A stretch of DNA of 64,000 bases from Streptomyces albus subsp. albus (GTDB lineage: Bacteria > Actinomycetota > Actinomycetes > Streptomycetales > Streptomycetaceae), in the NCBI RefSeq assembly GCF_000719865.1, contig NZ_JOID01000008.1:499991-563990 (forward strand), in the 5' to 3' direction. Position numbers and translations under genes: made by a program. The notes under the pieces were generated by a model, which saw nothing but the letters and a program-made list of their open reading frames with translations, was not told the origin of the DNA and made no database searches. Below are positions 17,666 to 25,512 of this stretch, piece after piece (position 1 is the first letter of the stretch; each line of letters begins with the position of its first letter).

Positions 17666-18703
17666 TCACGGCTCCCGTGGCGCCGACGGCTGCGCGACTC
17701 CCTGGGCCTGTCCGGCCGCCCGTTCGGCCAGTCGGCCCATGCGGCGGCGCGCTGCCTCCAGTTGTGTGATGTCGGCGGCGGCCGGACCGGCCACGGAGGC
17801 GAGTTCGGCCCAGAGGGCCAACAACTCCTCGCCCAGCCGCAGCCCTTCGCGGGCGTCCGTGACGGCACGCCAGGCCGCTGCGGCCTGGAGCACGCTCTGG
17901 TACGCGCGCGGATCGCCCCGGTGGTGCCAGGCGCGGGCGGTGTCGAGGGAGATGGCCAGGGAACGGGTGGGATCGCCGGCCAGATAGGCCACGTAGGCCG
18001 ACAGTTCCCGGAGATTGAGCACATGCGGATGGCCCTCGCCGAAGGCGTGGACGGCGGAGGCCCTGCTCTGCTCGGCCATGGCCGCCGCCGACGTGATGTT
18101 GCCCAGGCGAATCGCCTCGTTGATCCGGGTGACCGCCTCGGCGAGGAACGCCGGGACTTCCGGGACGGCCTCCGCAGCGGCCTCGGGGGCGGCGCCGGAG
18201 GGGCGCTCCGCGGCCGGCCCGGGGGCCGTGGGTGCCGCGGCCGCCGCCGAGGGCTCGGGTGCGGCCGGTGACGGCTCCGGGGCGGCGTCCGGCGCAGGCT
18301 CCGGCAGCGGTGCGGGGGCCGGGGACGGCGGGGACGGCTCGGTCGCGGCAGGGGGCGGGGGAGGGGAAACCGGCTCGGGCGCGGCTTCCGCCATCAGCTC
18401 CGGCCAGTGGCCCGGCTCGCCGGCGAACCGGCTCGATCCGTCCACCCGGACCTCGATGGGCGTGACGTAACCGCTGCGCCCGTCGTACACGGTGGCGAGC
18501 ACCGCGTGCCCGGTGGCCATCGCCAGCCGGTGGAGGTAGTTCAGGACCGCCTCGTGCAGCGGTTCGCCGTCGGCGGGGGTGATCGCCGTTCCGCCGACGG
18601 TGCACCCGCCGTCGGCGCTGATGCGCACCTCGAAGGGCTCGGGTGCGGTCTGCGGAGCGGTCGAGGGGGTGTTGCCCCGTTGCCGGCGGCGGAGGATGGC
18701 CAT
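17666..18703 (-). CDS. TPR-like helical protein with conserved N-terminal domain
   Basis: 345 residues. Residues about 20-105 form a compact domain (FEVRISADGGCTVGGTAI, AVLATVYDGRSGYVTPIEVRVDGS). Residues about 110-190 are a Pro/Ala/Ser/Glu linker. The rest is an alpha-helical repeat region (INEAIRLGNITSAAAMAEQS, NLRELSAYVAYLAGDPTRSL, QSVLQAAAAWRAVTDAREGL) resembling tetratricopeptide repeats. No signal peptide is seen, so probably cytosolic. The ATG is eight bases beyond the lipoprotein stop, so the two are in one operon. The likely role is a scaffold or adaptor for the secretion-like apparatus; inference from context only. Confidence 0.65.
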   Translation of the reverse strand: MAILRRRQRGNTPSTAPQTAPEPFEVRISADGGCTVGGTAITPADGEPLHEAVLNYLHRLAMATGHAVLATVYDGRSGYVTPIEVRVDGSSRFAGEPGHWPELMAEAAPEPVSPPPPPAATEPSPPSPAPAPLPEPAPDAAPEPSPAAPEPSAAAAAPTAPGPAAERPSGAAPEAAAEAVPEVPAFLAEAVTRINEAIRLGNITSAAAMAEQSRASAVHAFGEGHPHVLNLRELSAYVAYLAGDPTRSLAISLDTARAWHHRGDPRAYQSVLQAAAAWRAVTDAREGLRLGEELLALWAELASVAGPAAADITQLEAARRRMGRLAERAAGQAQGVAQPSAPREP

Positions 18704-18710
18704 CTGGTGC

Positions 18711-19415
18711 TCACTCGGATCGGTCGGGAGAAGCGGTGGTCTGCTGACTCGGCACGGTGGCCGCCTCGACGACATTGACCTTCGAGACCCGCCAGGGGTC
18801 GCCCCTGCCGTCCCGTACGAGCTGCACGAAGGCGTGCAGCCGTGGTCCGGGACCGCTCCAGCCGTCCCGGCCGCGCGCCTTGCCGGTGACGGCGATCTGC
18901 CGCCATGCCGTGGTCGCGGTGTCGGAGGGGGCGTCCCCGTCGGTCTCCAGGGAGGTCTTCACCGTGGTCCACGCCTTGTGCTCGGCCCAGAGGAGCCACT
19001 GGCCGCCCGCGCCGGCGGCGGGCCGGTGCTCGCGCTCGGCGGCGGCGAGCTTCTCGGTGGCGTAGCGGGCGGCCCGCAGGACGGCGTCGTGCGGGCCGGC
19101 GTCGTAGGCGGTGTCGTGGCTGTAGGCGGTGACCGCCCAGGCCGTGGCCACGGAGGTGGGGTCGCCGAAGTCGGCGTCCGGCGGGCTCGGGACCTTCGCG
19201 CCGGGACCGAGCGGTTTGCCGCTCGGGACGGGCGCCTTGGCGGTGAAGGACGCTTCCGGGGAGACCTTGGGCGTGGGCTCCGAGGAGCCGCCGCCCAGCC
19301 CCGGCAGACCGCAGCCCGCGAGCGCGATCAGCGCGGCGGCGGACACCGTGGCGGACACGGCGGCGGAGCCGGCCCGCGTGGTGGCGCGGCGTGCGCCCGT
19401 GCGGTGCGTTGCCAT
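18711..19415 (-). CDS. lipoprotein of the T4SS-like locus
   Basis: 234 residues. A twin-Arg-containing n-region (THRTGARRATTRAG) precedes a hydrophobic core and the lipobox LAGC, so the mature protein is lipid-anchored outside the membrane. The mature part (about 190 residues) has the look of an NTF2-like domain (SVATAWAVTAYSHDT, WRQIAVTGKARGRDGW, AFVQLVRDGRGDPWRVSKV). It is sandwiched between the lytic transglycosylase gene and the TPR-like gene. A VirB7-like or TraH-like structural role is possible but not demonstrated. GAGGGGGA about five bases before the ATG decides the start. Confidence 0.75.
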   Translation of the reverse strand: MATHRTGARRATTRAGSAAVSATVSAAALIALAGCGLPGLGGGSSEPTPKVSPEASFTAKAPVPSGKPLGPGAKVPSPPDADFGDPTSVATAWAVTAYSHDTAYDAGPHDAVLRAARYATEKLAAAEREHRPAAGAGGQWLLWAEHKAWTTVKTSLETDGDAPSDTATTAWRQIAVTGKARGRDGWSGPGPRLHAFVQLVRDGRGDPWRVSKVNVVEAATVPSQQTTASPDRSE

Positions 19416-19426
19416 GGCCGTCCCCC

Positions 19427-20467
19427 TCATTTCCCGATCCATGGTGCCGGATTGACGTACTGGCCGTTCTGCTGCACCTCGAAGTGGAGATGTGCCCCCG
19501 TTGAGTATCCGGTGCTGCCCACGGCGCCGACGGGGGCGCCGACCTTGACCTTCTGCCCCTTGCTGACGCCGATGGCCGACATGTGGTTGTACGTGGTGGC
19601 GATCGTCTTCCCGTCCATGGTGCCGTGGGAGATGACGACCCGGTTGCCGTACCCGGCGTTCCAGCCGGCGAAGGTCACGGTGCCGTCCATGGCGGCGCGG
19701 ATGGGAGTTCCGGAGGGTACTCCGAAGTCCATTCCGGTGTGGAGCTTGTTCACGCCGGTCACGGGGTGGACGCGCATCCCGTACGGCGAGGTCATCGGGG
19801 GGTTGCCGGCGAGCGGCATGGCCATCTTCTGGCCCGCGGGGATCGTTCCGCCACCGCCACCGCCACCGCCTGCGGCCACGTCCTCGTACTTGGAGATGAG
19901 GGACTTGATGCGGGTGACATAGCCCTGGGTCTCGGTGTAGGGCGGTATGCCGCCGTACTGCTCGACGGCGCCCGGGCCGGCGTTGTACGCGGCGAGGGTG
20001 AGGTCGAGGGTGGGGCCGGCGGCGATACCCCGGTCCTTGTAGCGCTTGATCTGTTGCGCCAGCGAGCAGTCGTAACGCCCCTGGGCCATGATCGCGTCGC
20101 CCGGGTCGAACGGCGAGACGCGGCCGTTGCCGTCGTCGTCCCGGCCCCAGGTGGTCCACGTCCCGGGCATGAACTGGGACAGGCCCTGGGCTCCCACGGG
20201 GGACCGGGCTTCGGGGTTCCAGTTGGACTCGGCCTCGATCTGCGCCGCGATGACGGCGGGGCCGATCTCGGGGCACATCGCGCCCGCCCGGAGGACCCAG
20301 GGGACGTACTCGGCAGGCACGGTCCCGGACTTGAGGGCACCCCCTCCGCCGGCGGGCGGCTCCGTCCCGCCGCCGCTCACCGCCAGGAACAGCAGCACCG
20401 GCGCGAAGACCATGGCCCCCGCGCCGGCGGCCAGCCCCACCAGCGCTCCCTTGTTGCCCTCGGACAT
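19427..20467 (-). CDS. bifunctional lytic transglycosylase / M23 peptidase (VirB1-like)
   Basis: 346 residues. An N-terminal hydrophobic segment (about 8-30) anchors or exports the protein. Residues about 60-180 form an SLT domain: AQIEAESNWNPEARSPVGAQ with the catalytic Glu, QGLSQFMPGTW and AAYNAGPGAV. After a poly-Gly linker, an M23 LytM domain follows: SPYGMRVHPVTG, LHTGMDFGVPSGTP (metal-binding His and Asp) and HLHFEV. It therefore has two peptidoglycan-cleaving domains, as in cell-wall hydrolases of Gram-positive conjugation systems. It is the first gene of the left-facing operon and diverges from the T4SS-like operon, suggesting joint use. GGGGGAG lies three bases before the ATG. Confidence 0.9.
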   Translation of the reverse strand: MSEGNKGALVGLAAGAGAMVFAPVLLFLAVSGGGTEPPAGGGGALKSGTVPAEYVPWVLRAGAMCPEIGPAVIAAQIEAESNWNPEARSPVGAQGLSQFMPGTWTTWGRDDDGNGRVSPFDPGDAIMAQGRYDCSLAQQIKRYKDRGIAAGPTLDLTLAAYNAGPGAVEQYGGIPPYTETQGYVTRIKSLISKYEDVAAGGGGGGGGTIPAGQKMAMPLAGNPPMTSPYGMRVHPVTGVNKLHTGMDFGVPSGTPIRAAMDGTVTFAGWNAGYGNRVVISHGTMDGKTIATTYNHMSAIGVSKGQKVKVGAPVGAVGSTGYSTGAHLHFEVQQNGQYVNPAPWIGK

Positions 20468-20510
20468 CGCTCCCCCGTGTCTGCGCGGACCTCGGTCGCA
20501 CGAACTGACG

Positions 20511-20545
20511 TTCCGTGAGTAATATCCGGTGTTCGCGTCACGGAA
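20511..20545. promoter_or_regulatory. inverted repeat in the divergent control region
   Basis: TTCCGTGA (20511-20518) and TCACGGAA (20538-20545) are perfect 8-bp arms, 27 bp apart, flanking an AT-rich TAATAT unusual for this genome. The site lies between the divergent lytic-enzyme operon and the T4SS-like operon, where one repressor could control both. Arms seen; operator role inferred. Confidence 0.5.
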
Positions 20546-20629
20546 TCGTCTTGATGATGCTACTGATCCGCTCGAACTGTTCGTTCGACGGCTGTAGTTG
20601 AGATGATGGCGCAGGCGAACGGGGGAGAG

Positions 20630-21205
20630 ATGAACCAACTGATGGAGCAGGGTGCCCGAGGGGCACCCTACGGTCCCGAGATCTGGGTGCGCGGCCCGCG
20701 GGACGGCGCCGCCGGCAGCGGTGACGACCCGGCCGCCGGTGCGGCCGCAGCCGCGGAGACAGCCGCGACGCCCACCGCTTTCGCCTGGGTGAACGCCCAT
20801 GGCGGCGCGGGCGCCTCGACGCTGTCCGCGGTCCTGGGCGGTGCCGACTGCGGGAACCGTTGGCCGGACCCGGCGGCGGGCGAGCCGGTGACCGTGCTGC
20901 TGGTGGCCCGCACGCACGCGACGGGTCTGCAGGCACTGTCACAGGCCCTTGATACGTTCCGTCGGGAGAAGCAGCAGTTGGGGCTCACCGTGGCCGCGGC
21001 CGTGCTCGTCGCGGACGCGCCCGGCCGTACGCCCCGTCAACTCGCCCAGCGCATCAAGGTCATCGGATCCGTGATCGAGGTCCACCGGGTGCCCTGGATC
21101 CCCCAGTGGCGCACCGGCAATCTCGACGCGCCGCTGCCGCGCGAGGTGGCGGCGCTGGCTCGTCTGGTCTCCGGTCCTCAACAACCAACGGGTGGCACAC
21201 AGTGA
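20630..21205 (+). CDS. MinD/ParA-like protein with degenerate Walker A (DUF6668-like)
   Basis: 191 residues from ATG 20630, which has GGGGGAG just upstream; an in-frame ATG at 20603 is an alternative without an SD. The first 45 residues are Gly/Ala-rich. Then AFAWVNAHGGAGASTLSAVLGG resembles the deviant Walker A of MinD/ParA ATPases (KGGxGKT), but both lysines are replaced (H and A), so ATP hydrolysis is doubtful. Downstream VTVLLVARTHATGLQALSQAL and the IKVIGSVIEVHRVPWI strand pattern fit a Rossmann-like fold. It overlaps the first VirB2-like gene by GTGA. The role may be regulatory or structural in the apparatus. Confidence 0.7.
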   Translation: MNQLMEQGARGAPYGPEIWVRGPRDGAAGSGDDPAAGAAAAAETAATPTAFAWVNAHGGAGASTLSAVLGGADCGNRWPDPAAGEPVTVLLVARTHATGLQALSQALDTFRREKQQLGLTVAAAVLVADAPGRTPRQLAQRIKVIGSVIEVHRVPWIPQWRTGNLDAPLPREVAALARLVSGPQQPTGGTQ

Positions 21206-21459
21206 ATCAGGCATGGACTTCGGGGGTGCTGCTCGCTCAGCCCCCCTCCAGCGTGACCGGCCCTCTCAACGAGGTGCTCGCCGTGATCGCCTGGCTGGCC
21301 ACGGCGGCCGGCGTCGCCGGTCTGCTCTTCGTGGGCATCCGCATGGCCATCTCGCTGCGGCAGGGGGACGGCCAGGAGCATCTCGTCCAGTTCGCCATGG
21401 TGATGGGGGCCTGCATCATCGCCTCGACGGCGGGGCCGATCGTCGCGTTCGTGACATGA
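21202..21459 (+). CDS. small two-helix membrane protein, VirB2/TrbC-like (copy 1)
   Basis: 85 residues from a GTG overlapping the previous stop by four bases. Two hydrophobic helices (about residues 25-46 and 62-82) are separated by a short polar loop with RQGDGQEH. The arrangement EVLAVIAWLATAAGVAGLLFVGIRM resembles VirB2/TrbC pilin-type proteins of T4SSs, consistent with its place just ahead of the other T4SS-like genes. There is a possible processed N-terminus. Pairs with the related downstream copy. Size and topology support the call; sequence identity to true pilins cannot be tested here. Confidence 0.65.
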   Translation: MNQAWTSGVLLAQPPSSVTGPLNEVLAVIAWLATAAGVAGLLFVGIRMAISLRQGDGQEHLVQFAMVMGACIIASTAGPIVAFVT

Positions 21460-21635
21460 CGGCCGCTTCTCGCGGCCTGTGAGTGTCATGGACGCATCAC
21501 TCGGCCCCCGTCATCTCTGGCCTCCCCGTCACCTCCCGCATCACCCACACCCCCCGCAACGGGCCCGTCAGGGGCCATGGGGGCAGCATCTCTGCCCCGT
21601 CGCGCAGCAATCAGAGTCAATCGAAGGAGCAGAAC

Positions 21636-21920
21636 GTGCTGAGGGAACGCATGTACCGGTACCTGGCGGACGGCGGCGTCCCGGACCCCAGCCCCAACGC
21701 CCCGGACGAACTGACGGGCAAGGTCGATACGGTGCTGGGCATCGTGGCCTGGGCGGGCACCGCGGCCGGTGTGGCCGGCGTCCTCATCACCGGCGCCATG
21801 ATGTCGATCTCCATGCGGCGGGGCGAGGGCTCGGAGCACATGGGACGGCTGGGCATGGTGCTCGGTGGATGTGTCCTTGTCGCCGCGGCCGGTCCGCTGG
21901 TCAACTTCGTCTTCGTCTGA
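21636..21920 (+). CDS. small two-helix membrane protein, VirB2/TrbC-like (copy 2)
   Basis: 94 residues; GTG start with AAGGAG six bases upstream. It shares the layout of the preceding small protein: KVDTVLGIVAWAGTAAGVAGVLITGAMMSISM then RRGEGSEHMGRLGMVLGGCVL, aligning with the IAWLATAAGVAGLLF, RQGDGQEH and MVMGACI segments of copy 1. The two are tandem paralogues. The N-terminal about 28 residues differ and are hydrophilic (LRERMYRYLADGG). Candidate pilin-like or membrane-ring subunit of the T4SS-like apparatus. Confidence 0.65.
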   Translation: MLRERMYRYLADGGVPDPSPNAPDELTGKVDTVLGIVAWAGTAAGVAGVLITGAMMSISMRRGEGSEHMGRLGMVLGGCVLVAAAGPLVNFVFV

Positions 21921-21939
21921 TTACCCGGAGGGCTGAGCG

Positions 21940-22713
21940 ATGGTCAGGACGAGCCGCGGCCGCGGCGAGAGCGGCGAGTGGCAGAAGCCCTTCTGGCAGC
22001 AGCGCGGCTGGCTGCTGTCCGCCGGGTTCCTCCTCTCGCTCGCCGTTCTCGGCGGGGTCGCCGCCCTCGCGGGCGGCGGTGAGGAGGGCGGCCGCGGCAC
22101 CGAGGCGGCTCCGTCCAGTACGCCGTCCGCGCCGCCGGCCGCCGAAGGCGGCTCGGACGGGCGCCCGGAGGGATGCAGCACCGACGACGGCGATCAGAAG
22201 ACGCCCACGGAGCCGCCGAAGGACCTGAAGTGGAAGAGCGCGGGCGCGAACCGGGTGCCCACCTCCGAGACAGCCGGCCCCAAGCTGATCGACGGCCGGG
22301 TGTGGTCGTGCTACGCCCACACGCCCATGGGCGCTGTCATGGCCGCCCACGGCATCTCCAACCAGATCGGTTTCCCGGGGTGGGAAGAGGTCGTCGAGAA
22401 GCAGTTCGCGCCGGGACCCAATACGGATTCCTTTGTCAAGTTGCGGTCCAAGCAAGAGGACACTTCTCCGGACGAAGGGCCCCGTGACGGCAAGTACGCC
22501 GGGTTCTCGGTGCTTTCCTACTCCAAGAGCCAGGCCACTGTCATGATGCTCATGGAATTCAACGACGGCGCCTACATGAGCACCACGCTGACAGTCCAGT
22601 GGCACGGGGGTGACTGGAAGCTGGTTCCGCAGCCCAACGGTTCCATCATCGCGGGCACCGCGAAGGTCAGTGGCACCAATGGATTCGTCCTGTGGGAGTC
22701 TCCTGATGATTAA
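21940..22713 (+). CDS. single-pass membrane protein, candidate VirB8/TcpC-type subunit
   Basis: 257 residues; GGAGGG ribosome-binding site. A basic cytosolic head (about 1-22), one transmembrane helix (GWLLSAGFLLSLAVLGGVAALAG split about 23-45), a low-complexity Ser/Pro/Ala linker, and an extracytoplasmic domain with GRVWSCYAHTPMGAVMAAHGIS, MMLMEFNDGAYMSTTLTVQWHGGDWKL and TNGFVLW. This bitopic layout with an NTF2-like outer domain is what VirB8/TcpC proteins show. The end overlaps the VirB6-like gene by eight bases. The codon usage in the second half is less G/C-biased than in its neighbours. Assignment by layout and context, not by clear motif. Confidence 0.6.
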   Translation: MVRTSRGRGESGEWQKPFWQQRGWLLSAGFLLSLAVLGGVAALAGGGEEGGRGTEAAPSSTPSAPPAAEGGSDGRPEGCSTDDGDQKTPTEPPKDLKWKSAGANRVPTSETAGPKLIDGRVWSCYAHTPMGAVMAAHGISNQIGFPGWEEVVEKQFAPGPNTDSFVKLRSKQEDTSPDEGPRDGKYAGFSVLSYSKSQATVMMLMEFNDGAYMSTTLTVQWHGGDWKLVPQPNGSIIAGTAKVSGTNGFVLWESPDD

Positions 22714-23977
22714 AGAAGAGGACGGAATCCTCGACAAGGTCGGAAATTGCGCGTCGGACCCCCTCGGTTGTGTCGGCGACGTCAAGGACAAGGTCGTCGA
22801 CGGCGTCTCCGGTGCGGTCGACGACGCCGCCAACTCCGTCATCGGCAGCGCCGTCGAGGCTTTCGCCCGGGCCATCGGCAAGGCCGTCGCCGACATCCTC
22901 CAGGAACTCCACAAAGCCTGGTTCTACATCGACATGGAGTCGATCAACCCGGCGAATGACATCGCCAACGAGGTCGACTGGCTGGTCGGGTACATAGCCG
23001 TCGCCTCTCTTCTGATCGCAGCCATCCGCATGGCCGTGGACCGGAAGGGACAGCCGATGCAGCAGGCCTTCAACGGCCTGTGGAAAGTCATTCTCGTCGG
23101 GGCGGTGGCCACCTGGGGGGTGAAGAAACTCTCCGAAGCGTCCGATGCCTTCGCCCAGTACCTCTTCAACAAGTCCGAAATGGGTGCGGACGGCGCGGAG
23201 ATCATCGGATTGGTGGTGATCCAGAACATGGTCACCGCGAACCCCGGACTCATCATCATCCTGGGAATCCTGATCATCCTGGCCACCTTCGTCCAGATGA
23301 TCCTGATGTACATCAGGATCGGCGTCGTCCTGCTCCTGGTGGGCACCCTTCCTCTCGCGGCCGCCTCCTCCATGACCGGCTGGGGCAGCGGCTGGTGGAA
23401 GAAGCACATCGGCTGGCTCGCGGCCTGGCTGCTCTACAAGCCGGCCGCGGCGCTGATCTTCTACGGCGCGAGCGCGATGACCGCGGAGGATTCCCCCATC
23501 AGCCAGGTCATCGCCGGCCTCGGCATGATGCTCATGGCCGTGTTCGCGCTGCCCGCCCTGCTCAAGCTGATCGTCCCGGCCACCGCGGCCCTCGGCGGGA
23601 CCTCCGGCGGGACCGTCACCGTCAGCGCCGTCAACAACCTCGCCAGCGGCGCCGTCAGCATCGCGGGCGGCTCGGTCGGCGGTGGCGGTGGCGGCGGAGG
23701 CGCCGTGATGGGCTCGGGCGGCGGCAAGAGCGGCGGAGCCTCGTCCAGCGGCCCGAAGGGCTCCCCGTCCACCGGTGCCGGGCAGTCCGCCGGCGCCTCG
23801 GGCGCGGGAGGCAAAGCGGCCGGGGCGGCCGGGGGAGCCGCGACCGCTGGGGCGACCGCGGGAGCGTCCGCCGGTGTGCAGGCCGCGGCCGTGGCCGCGC
23901 AGACGGCCGTCGCCGCCGGTACCCAGGTGCTCAACTCGCTGGATGACAACGACGGCAACAAGGGCCACAACGAGTAG
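22706..23977 (+). CDS. polytopic membrane protein, VirB6/TrbL-like
   Basis: 423 residues. The N-terminal 95 residues are soluble or amphipathic. About six hydrophobic segments follow (VGYIAVASLLIAAIRM, VILVGAVATWGVKKL, LIIILGILIILATFVQMILM, IGVVLLLVGTLPLAAASSM, WLAAWLLYKPAAALIFYGA, GLGMMLMAVFALPALLKLI). The C-terminal about 110 residues are a Gly/Ala/Ser-rich tail. Topology and the WLAAWLLYKPAAALIF motif resemble the TrbL/VirB6 inner-membrane channel subunit of T4SSs. ATG 22706 overlaps the upstream stop by eight bases. The tail is probably disordered and extracytoplasmic. Confidence 0.7.
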   Translation: MIKEEDGILDKVGNCASDPLGCVGDVKDKVVDGVSGAVDDAANSVIGSAVEAFARAIGKAVADILQELHKAWFYIDMESINPANDIANEVDWLVGYIAVASLLIAAIRMAVDRKGQPMQQAFNGLWKVILVGAVATWGVKKLSEASDAFAQYLFNKSEMGADGAEIIGLVVIQNMVTANPGLIIILGILIILATFVQMILMYIRIGVVLLLVGTLPLAAASSMTGWGSGWWKKHIGWLAAWLLYKPAAALIFYGASAMTAEDSPISQVIAGLGMMLMAVFALPALLKLIVPATAALGGTSGGTVTVSAVNNLASGAVSIAGGSVGGGGGGGGAVMGSGGGKSGGASSSGPKGSPSTGAGQSAGASGAGGKAAGAAGGAATAGATAGASAGVQAAAVAAQTAVAAGTQVLNSLDDNDGNKGHNE

Positions 23978-24018
23978 TCGTTTCCTCGTTGGCTCCGGCC
24001 CGAGACGGAAGGAAGTCC

Positions 24019-25512
24019 ATGTCCACCGACGCCGCAACGACGCGTCCTACATACGGCAACTGGCGGCTGCCCCGCCGCCCCGGCCTGGGGCCGCTCGGGC
24101 TGGTCGGCACCGTGATCTCCTTCGGCGGGCTGGTCGTCGTCCTGCTCGCGTCCCTCATATCGATCCCGGCGGCGATCACCGTGCTGGTGCCGCTGCTCCT
24201 GATCGTCCTGCCGCTGGCCCTCCGCACCGTGGACGGCCGGAACGCGTACCAGCTTCTGGCCGTCCGCGCCGGCTGGGCCCGGCGCAAGGCGAAGGGCTCG
24301 CACGTCTACGTCTCCGGCCCGCTCTCCCGCCGGCCCGGGGGGCGCTTCTCCCCGCCCGGCATGCTGGCCCGCGTCAAGATGCGGGAGGGCCGGGACGCGT
24401 ACGACCGGCCGTTCGGCGTGATCCACCACCCGGGCCGCAACTTCTACACCATCGTGCTCTCCTGCGAGCCCGACGGCGGTTCCCTCATCGACGCCGAGCA
24501 GATCGACATCTGGGTGGCGTCCTGGGGCGACTGGCTGGCCCGGCTCTCGCACGAGCCCGGCCTGCGCGGCGCCTCCGTCGTCGTCGAGACCGCCCCCGAC
24601 ACCGGGACCCGGCTCGCGGCGGAGGTCCTGCCGCGGATCTCCCCGGACGCCCCGGCCGCGGCCCGCGCCGTCATGGAGGAGGTCGTCGAGCGCTACCCCG
24701 CGGCCTCCTCCGAGATGCACACGTACATCGCCCTCACCTACGGCACCGTGGGCACCCGCCGCGATCCGGACGAGGTCATCACGGACCTCGCCATGCGGAT
24801 CCCCGGCCTGCTCTCCGGGCTGGTCGCGGCGGGCGGCGGCGCGGCCGCGCCGCTCTCCGCCGAACGCATCGCCGAGGTGGTCCGGGTCGCCTACGACCCG
24901 GCGATCGCCCCCGACGTGCTGACGGCCCGGGCGGAGCACGGCGGCACCGGCCTGGAGTGGGCGGACGCGGGCCCCGCGACCGCCGTCGAGACCGTGACCT
25001 CCTACGAACACGACTCCGGCGTGTCCCGGAGCTGGCTGCTCACGCTGGCGCCCCGGGGCACGGTCCGCTCCAGCGTGCTGCGCGGACTGCTGGAGCCCGC
25101 GCAGGGCACCCGCCGCAAGCGGGTCGCGCTGATCTACCGGCCGATCGACCCGGCCACCTCCGCCCGGATCGTCGAGGCGGACCGGCGCAACGCCCACTTC
25201 TCGGCCTCCTCCGGCCGCGGCCTCGTCCAGGCACGCGCCTCGTCGGAGATCCGGGCCGCGGAGCAGACCGCCGCCGAGGAGGCGTCCGGCGCCGGGCTCG
25301 TGGAGTTCTCCCTGATGCTCACGATCACCGTGGACACGCCGGAGCAGCTCGACGACGCCGCGACCACCGTGCGGAACCTCCAGGCCTCGTCCCGCGTCAT
25401 GATGCGGCCCGCCGACCGCATGCAGGCCTCCGCGTTCACCTGCACCCTCCCCGTCGGCATCCTGCCGTGGGAGCACACCCTGATGCCGCGAGAGATCCGG
25501 GAGGCGCTGTGA
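24019..25512 (+). CDS. SCO6880-family protein (PrgI-like membrane segment plus VirB4 N-terminal-like region)
   Basis: 497 residues; ATG with GGAAGGA upstream. Two adjacent membrane helices near the N-terminus (about 20-65, LGLVGTVISFGGLVVVLLAS then ITVLVPLLLIVLPLAL) resemble the PrgI module. The remaining about 420 residues are soluble, with YTIVLSCEPDGGSLIDAEQI and SRSWLLTLAPRGTVRSSVLRG reminiscent of the CagE/VirB4 N-terminal domain. No Walker motif is present. The next gene supplies the ATPase, so the VirB4 function seems split across two proteins. GTGA overlap with that gene indicates coupled translation. Confidence 0.75.
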   Translation: MSTDAATTRPTYGNWRLPRRPGLGPLGLVGTVISFGGLVVVLLASLISIPAAITVLVPLLLIVLPLALRTVDGRNAYQLLAVRAGWARRKAKGSHVYVSGPLSRRPGGRFSPPGMLARVKMREGRDAYDRPFGVIHHPGRNFYTIVLSCEPDGGSLIDAEQIDIWVASWGDWLARLSHEPGLRGASVVVETAPDTGTRLAAEVLPRISPDAPAAARAVMEEVVERYPAASSEMHTYIALTYGTVGTRRDPDEVITDLAMRIPGLLSGLVAAGGGAAAPLSAERIAEVVRVAYDPAIAPDVLTARAEHGGTGLEWADAGPATAVETVTSYEHDSGVSRSWLLTLAPRGTVRSSVLRGLLEPAQGTRRKRVALIYRPIDPATSARIVEADRRNAHFSASSGRGLVQARASSEIRAAEQTAAEEASGAGLVEFSLMLTITVDTPEQLDDAATTVRNLQASSRVMMRPADRMQASAFTCTLPVGILPWEHTLMPREIREAL

